Source: Candidatus Ruthturnera sp.
GTDB lineage: Bacteria; Pseudomonadota; Gammaproteobacteria; PS1; Pseudothioglobaceae
Reading direction: 5' to 3'
NCBI GenBank assembly: GCA_018648985.1
Contig: JABGOT010000105.1
Span: 1 to 6,159, forward strand
DNA length: 6,159 nt
Part shown: in pieces, positions 1-5,515 of the stretch
Position numbering within the stretch: position 1 is the stretch's first letter
How the letters are laid out: each line of letters starts with the position of its first letter
Notes under the pieces: generated by a model
Databases searched by the model: none
The model's input: only the letters and a program-made list of their open reading frames with translations
What the model was told of the DNA's origin: nothing
Program-made: the position numbers and the translations under genes

Positions 1-1982
1 TCAAAAATCGTAATTTTCCCCGTATCGGTTTCGGTGCGGATCAGTCGACCGCAAGCCTGAATCAATCTAAGCGATGCATCAGGTAGTGAGATTTCCATAA
101 ACGGATTACGATTTTGAGATTGTAGATAGTCTTGTGTGGTTTTTTCAATTGGCGAGTTGGGTACGCTAAAGCGTAGCTTTACAATCACCACATGGGTGAG
201 ATTGTCACCTTTAAGATCAACCCCCTCGGCAAAACTATCAAGCCCGAAAATCACACTACCTTGGTTTTGTTTGCGTAGGTTGGTGTGTTTTTCTAAAATG
301 AGTTTTTTAGAAAATTCGCCTTGAACAAATAAATCACAACCAAGTTTTTGTTCTACCAAATCAGCCACCATTTGCATTTGCTTATTAGAAGCAAACAACA
401 CCAATGAGCCTTCACTAGGGTCAATACGTTCTAGCAGTTGCGCGGCGACTTCTTGCGTGTGTTCATATACCTGAGTTGGGTTATTTTTAAAGTTTGCGAC
501 AATAAAATCTACTTGATCAAAACTAAAGGGTGAAGGCAGGCGCAGATATTGATTTTTTGTTTTCACCAATCCTAGCTGCTGATTGAGTCGATTAAAACTA
601 CCGAGTGATGACAAGGTGGCTGATGTTAGTACTGCACCGGCAACTTTTGACCAAATAAGTTGGTCTAAGTTATTAGAGATATCGATTTGTGCACTACTAA
701 GGATATAGTTGGTTTTTTTGTTGGCCAAAATAGTTTTTTCAACCCAACGAGAATGAGGCGCCTGCCCAGCTTCATCAACTTGCAGAAAAGAAGAGAGTAA
801 TAATAAAATAGAAGATAAGTGTTGTTCGCATTCACCCAAAGCATTATTGAGTGGGTCGGCGATGGTTTTGTCGATCATTTTAATTTTAAGATAATCTGAC
901 CAAGATTCTTTTAGGGTGCTAAATTGCGTGTGAACACCACTAATGGTTGTGCGTAAGTTTTGACAAATGGCTTGTATTGGCTCATCGACAATGCCTTGAT
1001 CAAACAAATAGGTGTCTTCATCAAAGTCAAGATTTTTTAACAACTGAATAAGATCGTTTAAGTAATCATCAATTGATTTAATTGGGATATCAAGGGTATC
1101 TTGCTGTGTTAATTTACACACTTGATCACTTACGCCTTGGGTTTGCCTAATACTGGTTTTGATAAATTCGGTACCGGCACTGAGTGAAAAATGCGATAAA
1201 GCTTTATGGTTAAGGTGGTGCGCCTCATCAAAGATATAGATAGATTCATCAACATCTGGCAATACGGTATTGCCGGTACTAAGATCGGCCAAAATCAGAT
1301 CATGATTAGCCACAATCACATCGGCCTTGGTGATTCTTTTACGTGCTTTGAAAAAAGCACAATCGTTATAAAACTCACAATTTTTAGCCGTACAAGTAAA
1401 GCGATTACAAGCGATTTTTGACCACAAAGAATGATCTGGCGTTTGATCTAAGTCATCTATTTCACCATTCCAATTTTTTCCAGAATAATCTTTAAGCATA
1501 TCGCCAAGTTGATCGAGCTGATACTTGCCCGGCGGGGCATCCCACAACGCAGCGTTATCAAACAACTCACTTTCACTAGACTTATCTTCAACCAAATTAA
1601 TTAAATTACGTACGCAAACATAACGAGAGCGACCTTTAACTAAGGCATATTCAAAGTCGATAGAGCAGTATTTTTGTAACTCGGGTATGTCTTTGTTGAG
1701 TAGTTGCTCTTGTAGGGCGACATTCGCACTAGAGACAATCAGTTTCTTTTTTCTGGCTTTGGCAATTGGGATAGCGCTAAGTAAGTAAGCCATGGTTTTA
1801 CCTGTACCCGTTGGTGCTTCAACACACAGAATTGGGTTGCTATCAGGGTATTCACCTGATAAAGTTTTAGAGACTTCTGCAATCATTTTATTTTGTGCAT
1901 GTCTGATTTTGAAATCAGGCATGCCGTTTTTAGCAGCTTCGAATGATTGACGAATTTGAGTCTTTAACTCAGTTGTGAGCAT
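1..1982 (-). CDS. dinG: ATP-dependent DNA helicase DinG (C-terminus cut by window edge)
   Basis: An open frame runs from ATG at 1982-1980 to the left edge without a stop: 660 whole codons of a protein usually near 700. Family knowledge: DinG is a superfamily 2, XPD-like 5'-3' DNA helicase with a 4Fe-4S cluster, able to unwind D-loops and R-loops and linked to DNA repair and replication-transcription conflicts. Seen: a Q-motif-like region near residues 24-33, Walker A EAPTGTGKT (55-63), four cluster cysteines C123, C197, C202 and C208 spaced as in E. coli DinG, Walker B/DEAH box FDEAHH (251-256), motif III TSATL (453-457), motif V GLDSFAEGVDLKG (580-592) and motif VI QACGRLIR (642-649). The frame breaks off after KITIF, where E. 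coli has VVIYDKR, so only about 40-55 residues should be missing. The start is set by alignment of the N-terminus with E. coli DinG and by the 1-nt overlap with the ispB stop; M21 is a less likely alternative. It is the last visible gene of the rlmE-ispB-dinG operon. No LexA-like CTGT-N8-ACAG box is seen upstream. Confidence 0.95.
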   Translation of the reverse strand, partial: MLTTELKTQIRQSFEAAKNGMPDFKIRHAQNKMIAEVSKTLSGEYPDSNPILCVEAPTGTGKTMAYLLSAIPIAKARKKKLIVSSANVALQEQLLNKDIPELQKYCSIDFEYALVKGRSRYVCVRNLINLVEDKSSESELFDNAALWDAPPGKYQLDQLGDMLKDYSGKNWNGEIDDLDQTPDHSLWSKIACNRFTCTAKNCEFYNDCAFFKARKRITKADVIVANHDLILADLSTGNTVLPDVDESIYIFDEAHHLNHKALSHFSLSAGTEFIKTSIRQTQGVSDQVCKLTQQDTLDIPIKSIDDYLNDLIQLLKNLDFDEDTYLFDQGIVDEPIQAICQNLRTTISGVHTQFSTLKESWSDYLKIKMIDKTIADPLNNALGECEQHLSSILLLLSSFLQVDEAGQAPHSRWVEKTILANKKTNYILSSAQIDISNNLDQLIWSKVAGAVLTSATLSSLGSFNRLNQQLGLVKTKNQYLRLPSPFSFDQVDFIVANFKNNPTQVYEHTQEVAAQLLERIDPSEGSLVLFASNKQMQMVADLVEQKLGCDLFVQGEFSKKLILEKHTNLRKQNQGSVIFGLDSFAEGVDLKGDNLTHVVIVKLRFSVPNSPIEKTTQDYLQSQNRNPFMEISLPDASLRLIQACGRLIRTETDTGKITIF
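1897..1924. repeat. 28-bp near-perfect inverted repeat inside dinG codons 20-29
   Basis: The arms are 1897-1909 (GCATGTCTGATTT) and 1912-1924 (AAATCAGGCATGC), around a 2-nt centre. Twelve of thirteen positions pair by Watson-Crick rules. The odd pair is T1902/G1919: a G-U wobble in a plus-strand RNA, but a C-A mismatch in the dinG mRNA. Just after the right arm the plus strand reads CG then five T's (1927-1931), the shape of a rho-independent terminator for antisense transcripts. The repeat is certain; a function is not, since it lies in conserved coding sequence (MPDFKIR). Confidence 0.85.
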
Positions 1983-1984
1983 TA
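1980..1984 (-). other. ispB stop / dinG start overlap (TAATG)
   Basis: Read on the minus strand, TAA of ispB (1984-1982) and ATG of dinG (1982-1980) share one base. No Shine-Dalgarno-like bases precede the dinG ATG (CGTAAATCT comes just before the stop), so dinG is most simply translated by ribosomes that finish ispB and restart. This arrangement supports both the operon assignment and the chosen dinG start. Confidence 0.85.
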
Positions 1985-2953
1985 AGATTTACGCTGTAGG
2001 GATAAGTCGCACAATAGAGTGAGTGCTTCTTTATAGTCTGAATCCTGAAGTGTTTGCAGGGATTGTTTGGCCAAATTGGCAGATTCCTGCGCTTTTGATC
2101 GGGTGTATTCAAAAGCTTTTACTGATTGAAGAATACTGATGATTTGCTTAATATTAGAATTATCTGCATTTTCAATGGCGCTAGTCAATAATTCACGTTG
2201 TTCACCAGAGGTGTTTTCAAGCGCATAGATCATCGGCAGTGTGGTCTTACCTTCAGCAAGGTCGTCACCCACTTCTTTGCCCATGGTTTCACTGTCAGAC
2301 TCGTAATCAAGCACGTCATCAATAATTTGAAAAGCATTACCTAAATGCAAACCGTAGTCACGCAGTGCTAGCTCTTGTGCTTCGTTGGCATCGGATAAAA
2401 TAGCACCAATTTGTGTTGCTGCTTGGAACAGTACAGCGGTTTTTCTCTCAATTACTCGGTAGTATTCTTTTTCAGTTAATTCGGAATTTTGGCAATTAAG
2501 CAGTTGCATGACTTCGCCTTGGGCAATTTCATTGGTAGCTTTAGAAAGAAGCTTCATAATGCGCATTGAATCAGGCTTTACCATCATCTCAAAGGCGCGA
2601 GAATATAGGAAATCACCCACTAAGACACTGGCGGCATTACCCCAAACTTCGTTGGCAGTTTCCTTGCCTCGACGTGTGTTGGATTCGTCAACAATGTCGT
2701 CGTGTAATAAAGTGGCTGTATGAATAAGCTCAATCACGACTGCCATTAGATGGTGATGATTGCCTTGATAATTAGTAGCGCGTGCACAAAGTAGTAAAAG
2801 CAGTGGACGTAATCGCTTACCACCGGCGTTAATAATATAACCACTCATTTGGTTAATTAGCGCCACGTCAGAACTAAGATGATCAATTAATACTTGATCA
2901 GTCTTCTTAATATCGTCTTGGACTAGGTTTTGAATATCTTCAAAATTTTGCAT
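1982..2953 (-). CDS. ispB: Octaprenyl diphosphate synthase (long-chain trans-polyprenyl diphosphate synthase)
   Basis: 323 residues, the same length as E. coli IspB and similar along its whole length. Family knowledge: the enzyme adds isopentenyl diphosphate units to farnesyl diphosphate, giving the C40-type side chain of ubiquinone or menaquinone; it is soluble and Mg2+-dependent. Seen: GGKRLRP (44-50) for substrate phosphate binding, the first aspartate-rich motif DDIVD (85-89) followed by RRGK (94-97), GDFLYSRAF (113-121), and the second aspartate-rich motif DDVLD (212-216) with GDDLAEGKTTLP (229-240). The fifth residue before the first motif is the small A80, in the same HTATLLHDD context as E. 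coli IspB, which fits a long product rather than a short-chain (C15-C20) one. Exact chain length (C40 or another) cannot be read from sequence. ATG at 2953 lies 6 nt after the rlmE stop with no Shine-Dalgarno-like sequence, so translation is probably coupled to rlmE. The stop overlaps the dinG start. Confidence 0.96.
   Translation of the reverse strand: MQNFEDIQNLVQDDIKKTDQVLIDHLSSDVALINQMSGYIINAGGKRLRPLLLLLCARATNYQGNHHHLMAVVIELIHTATLLHDDIVDESNTRRGKETANEVWGNAASVLVGDFLYSRAFEMMVKPDSMRIMKLLSKATNEIAQGEVMQLLNCQNSELTEKEYYRVIERKTAVLFQAATQIGAILSDANEAQELALRDYGLHLGNAFQIIDDVLDYESDSETMGKEVGDDLAEGKTTLPMIYALENTSGEQRELLTSAIENADNSNIKQIISILQSVKAFEYTRSKAQESANLAKQSLQTLQDSDYKEALTLLCDLSLQRKS
2880..2900. repeat. 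Dyad TGATCAA-N7-TTGATCA in the 5' part of ispB
   Basis: Two perfect 7-bp arms (2880-2886 and 2894-2900) are separated by 7 nt, overlapping ispB codons 18-25. The spacing resembles an operator-type dyad, but it lies in coding sequence where GATCAA (Asp-Gln) and ATTGAT (Ile-Asp) codons occur often in this window. Chance is a likely explanation. Confidence 0.6.
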
Positions 2954-2959
2954 AGACAG

Positions 2960-3577
2960 TTATTTTAGCGTATTCGCTAAAAGATATACTTCTTTAGAGC
3001 GCGCTCTTGATGCTTTGGGTTTGCGAATGGTGACTTTAACAAATACCTCTCTGCAAGCTTTAACAAACCCATCAAACCCATCACCTTGAAATACTTTGAT
3101 AAAGAAATAACCCTTTGGCGCGAGTGTTTTAATTGCCATATCAAGTGCTAATTCACACAAATACATAGACTTAGGGATATCAACAGAAAGTTGACCACTC
3201 ATGTTGGGTGCCATATCTGAGAGCACGACATCCATTTTATGACCTTTGGTGAGTTGTAATAATTCCTCATAAACCGAGTCTTCGGTAAAATCACCACACA
3301 AAAAATCGACATTATCAATAGGCTCAATATCAAGAATGTCACTGGCAATTACCTGACCTGATTTGCCCGCCATTTTAATAGCGACTTGACTCCAGCCGCC
3401 AGGTGCAGCACCTAAATCAAGTACACGAGAACCTAGTTTAATGAACTTGTCTTTCTCAATCACTTCAGTGAGTTTGTAAACGGCACGTGAGCGGTAACCT
3501 TCTTTTTGAGATTTTTTTACATATTCATCACTTAGATGTTCGCTCATCCAACGACCAGAACTGCTTTTTTTACCCAT
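2960..3577 (-). CDS. rlmE: 23S rRNA (uridine-2552-2'-O)-methyltransferase RlmE (FtsJ/RrmJ)
   Basis: 205 residues against about 209 in E. coli, with homology along the whole length. Family knowledge: RlmE uses S-adenosylmethionine to 2'-O-methylate U2552 in the A loop of 23S rRNA, a late step of 50S maturation. Seen: the SAM-binding motif I DLGAAPGGWSQ (54-64), the acidic D80 and D97 further along the SAM fold, SDMAPNMSG (120-128), and the K-D-K-E catalytic tetrad as K35, D121, K161 (in FIKVFQGDGFD) and E196 (in RARSKEVYLLA). The basic N-terminus MGKKSSSGRW matches the RNA-binding start of E. coli RlmE and supports the ATG at 3577. It is the first gene of the minus-strand operon, divergent from typA. 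The usual enterobacterial partner ftsH is not next to it; ispB follows instead. No Shine-Dalgarno is visible upstream. Its last seven codons form a perfect hairpin. Confidence 0.96.
   Translation of the reverse strand: MGKKSSSGRWMSEHLSDEYVKKSQKEGYRSRAVYKLTEVIEKDKFIKLGSRVLDLGAAPGGWSQVAIKMAGKSGQVIASDILDIEPIDNVDFLCGDFTEDSVYEELLQLTKGHKMDVVLSDMAPNMSGQLSVDIPKSMYLCELALDMAIKTLAPKGYFFIKVFQGDGFDGFVKACREVFVKVTIRKPKASRARSKEVYLLANTLK
2963..2982 (-). repeat. Perfect 8-bp hairpin in the last codons of rlmE, next to the ispB start
   Basis: The plus strand reads TTTTAGCG, TATT, CGCTAAAA: two perfect 8-bp arms around a 4-nt loop. In the operon mRNA the stem covers rlmE codons 199-205 and ends at the last base before the rlmE stop. 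The ispB ATG follows 9 nt after the stem. No T-run follows on either strand, so it is not an intrinsic terminator. It could hold the ispB start region until a ribosome finishing rlmE opens it, or it could be an RNA-processing or stability element. Confidence 0.8.
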
Positions 3578-3657
3578 AAATAGTTATATCAATAATTTCT
3601 AATATTGAAGGGTATTTTACGGGATAATAGTGCCTTTTTCGCATTCACTTAATCCGT
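3578..3657. promoter_or_regulatory. Divergent intergenic region with promoters for rlmE operon and typA
   Basis: This 80-bp AT-rich region must carry the promoters of both divergent units unless they lie inside the genes. On the plus strand, GATAAT (3623-3628) is a good -10 about 30 nt before the typA ATG, but no good -35 is seen at 16-18 bp spacing; TTGAAG (3605-3610) is too close at 12 bp. On the minus strand the same bases read TATTAT (3629-3624), with a weak TTAAGT (3652-3647) at 17 bp spacing. A second minus-strand candidate is TATAAC (3588-3583), which would give an almost leaderless rlmE message. The two -10 candidates at 3623-3629 overlap, so the two directions could compete. The role is certain in principle, the exact boxes are not. 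Confidence 0.55.
3623..3628 (+). promoter_or_regulatory. Candidate -10 element for typA (GATAAT)
   Basis: GATAAT differs from the sigma70 consensus TATAAT at one position. It would place transcription start near 3635, leaving a leader of about 23 nt before typA. No TG extension and no convincing -35 are visible, so the assignment rests on the hexamer and its distance alone. Confidence 0.4.
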
Positions 3658-5478
3658 ATGAATACCAAACTTAGAAATATCGCCATTATTGCACACGTTG
3701 ACCATGGAAAAACCACTTTGGTTGATAAGCTACTTGAGCAGTCTCAAACCTTTGATGAGCGTTTTGAGTCAACTGATCGTATGATGGATTCTAATGATTT
3801 AGAGAAAGAGCGTGGCATTACCATTTCATCAAAAAACACAGCGATTAAGTGGAATGATTACCATATTAATATCGTTGATACTCCAGGACACGCCGACTTC
3901 GGTGGCGAAGTGGAGCGTGTACTTTCTATGGTGGATTCAGTGCTTTTATTAGTAGATGCACAAGAAGGTCCAATGCCACAAACACGTTTTGTAACTAAAA
4001 AAGCGTTCGATCAGGGTTTGAATCCAATCGTAGTGGTTAACAAAATTGACAAAGACGCAGCTCGCCCTGACTGGGTAATCGATCAAGTATTTGATTTGTT
4101 TGATCAACTCGGTGCGACCGATGAGCAACTAGATTTCCCTATTATTTACGCTTCTAGTATTAATGGTTATGCTTCATTAGAAGACGATGTACGTGAAGGC
4201 GATATGACACCAATGTTTGAAACCATCATTGAAAAAGTAGCGGCACCAGAAGTGGATATTGAGGCGCCTCTGCAAATGCAAATTACCGCATTGGATTATT
4301 CTTCATTTGTAGGTGCAATTGGTATTGGCCGTATCACTCGTGGTACGATTAAGAAAAATCAACAAGTCATGGTAGTTGGTGCTGACGGCGTTGAGCGCAA
4401 AGCAAAAGTTGCTGACTTGATGGGCTTTATGGGTTTAGAGAAAATCTCAACAAACAGCGCTGAAGCGGGCAACATTGCTTGTATTACGGGCATTGAAGGC
4501 ATCTCTATTTCAGACACTATTTGTGATGTGGAGAATGCAGAGGCCTTACCACCACTTAGCGTGGATGAGCCAACCGTATCAATGGCATTCCGTGTTAATG
4601 ATTCACCATTCGCAGGCCAAGATGGTAAATTTATTACTTCAAGAAACATCCGTGATCGCCTAGACAAAGAGCTAATTTATAACGTTGCTCTACGTGTAGC
4701 TAATACAGAAGACCCTTCAGAATTTATTGTTTCTGGTCGTGGTGAATTACATCTATCAATTTTGATTGAAACCATGCGTCGTGAAGGTTTTGAGTTAGCT
4801 GTGGGTCGACCGCAAGTTATCTTAAAAGAAATCGATGGCGTGGTTTGTGAGCCGTTTGAAGATTTGAGTGTTGATGTGGAAACACAACACCAAGGCACTG
4901 TTATGGAAAAATTAGGTGAACGTAAAGCCGAATTAACCAACATGATGCCTGATGGTAATGGCAGAGTAAAACTAGACTTTAACATTCCAGCACGTGGATT
5001 GATCGGCTTTAGAACCGAATTTTTAACCGCAACCACAGGTACCGGTTTAATGAACTCAACTTTTGATGCTTATAAGCCACAAAAGCCAGGTGATATTGGC
5101 CAGCGTTCTAATGGTTCATTAATTTCTATGAACCAAGGTAAAGCAGTTGCTTATGCGATTTTTAACTTACAAAAGAGTGGTAAATTCTTTGTTGAGCATA
5201 ATACGGATGTTTACGAAGGTATGGTTGTCGGTATTCATGCACGAGATAAAGATTTGGTGATTAACGTCATGAAGGGTAAACAGCTAACTAACGTACGTGC
5301 CTCTGGTACAGATGAAGCAGTATCGTTGACACCTGCAATTAAGCTAGATTTAGAGCAAGCCCTAGAGTTTATTGATGATGATGAGTTGGTAGAAATCACG
5401 CCAAACTTCACGCGTATTCGTAAGCGTATTCTAGGCGAAACTGAGCGTAAAAGAACACGCAATAAAAAAGTCGACTAG
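3658..5478 (+). CDS. typA: Ribosome-associated GTPase TypA/BipA
   Basis: 606 residues, essentially the full family length (E. coli about 607). Family knowledge: TypA/BipA is a translational GTPase related to EF-G and LepA that binds the 70S A-site region, helps 50S assembly, and is needed at low temperature and under stress. Seen: G1 AHVDHGKTT (12-20), G2 RGITI with T55 (52-56), G3 DTPGH (74-78), G4 NKID (128-131) and G5 ASSING (165-170). A beta-barrel domain II begins near 203, an EF-G-like domain III spans about 305-390 (VNDSPFAGQDGKFITSR, SGRGELHLSIL), a domain V-like part about 396-478 (ARGLIGFRTEFLT at 445-457), and then comes the BipA-specific C-terminal domain with GIHARDKDLVINVMKGKQLTNVR (525-547) and a basic tail. 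The ATG at 3658 gives the standard MNTKLRNIAIIAHVDHGKTT start; no Shine-Dalgarno precedes it. It is divergent from rlmE, another 50S biogenesis gene, and is followed after 37 bp by an RND permease gene on the same strand. Confidence 0.97.
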   Translation: MNTKLRNIAIIAHVDHGKTTLVDKLLEQSQTFDERFESTDRMMDSNDLEKERGITISSKNTAIKWNDYHINIVDTPGHADFGGEVERVLSMVDSVLLLVDAQEGPMPQTRFVTKKAFDQGLNPIVVVNKIDKDAARPDWVIDQVFDLFDQLGATDEQLDFPIIYASSINGYASLEDDVREGDMTPMFETIIEKVAAPEVDIEAPLQMQITALDYSSFVGAIGIGRITRGTIKKNQQVMVVGADGVERKAKVADLMGFMGLEKISTNSAEAGNIACITGIEGISISDTICDVENAEALPPLSVDEPTVSMAFRVNDSPFAGQDGKFITSRNIRDRLDKELIYNVALRVANTEDPSEFIVSGRGELHLSILIETMRREGFELAVGRPQVILKEIDGVVCEPFEDLSVDVETQHQGTVMEKLGERKAELTNMMPDGNGRVKLDFNIPARGLIGFRTEFLTATTGTGLMNSTFDAYKPQKPGDIGQRSNGSLISMNQGKAVAYAIFNLQKSGKFFVEHNTDVYEGMVVGIHARDKDLVINVMKGKQLTNVRASGTDEAVSLTPAIKLDLEQALEFIDDDELVEITPNFTRIRKRILGETERKRTRNKKVD

Positions 5479-5498
5479 AAAACAAAACGCACCACTGT

Positions 5499-5507
5499 TG
5501 GTATACT
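5499..5507 (+). promoter_or_regulatory. Candidate extended -10 promoter for the RND permease gene
   Basis: TGGTATACT fits the extended -10 pattern TGn-TATAAT with one mismatch in the hexamer (TATACT, 5502-5507). The place for a -35 at 17 bp spacing reads AAAACA (5479-5484), which is weak but usual for extended -10 promoters. Transcription would start near 5513-5515, one to three bases before the ATG at 5516, so the message would be leaderless or nearly so. Read-through from typA is also possible because no terminator lies in the 37-bp gap. Confidence 0.45.
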
Positions 5508-5515
5508 AATCCGTT

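Noticed and set aside
162..175. TACGCT-AA-AGCGTA inverted repeat in dinG
   Set aside because: The arms are only 6 bp with a 2-nt centre in coding sequence; repeats of this size are expected by chance in 6 kb.
136..324. Plus-strand open frame inside dinG (also one at 1206-1421)
   Set aside because: Both lie opposite the intact dinG frame with its full motif set; the translations show no recognisable domain and look like antisense shadows.
2508..2723. Plus-strand open frame inside ispB
   Set aside because: It is antisense to the conserved catalytic core of IspB, with no recognisable domain and no independent start signal.
3578..3657. LexA (SOS) box search ahead of the operon containing dinG
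   Set aside because: No CTGT-N8-ACAG or close variant is seen here or just before ispB or dinG, so SOS control is not supported from this window.
4359..5462. Several minus-strand frames and one plus-strand frame inside typA
   Set aside because: All overlap the uninterrupted, full-length TypA frame and are low-complexity Ser/Arg-rich shadows.
5479..5515. Terminator between typA and the RND gene
   Set aside because: Only a 3-bp CCA/TGG pairing is present and no T-run; it cannot form an intrinsic terminator.
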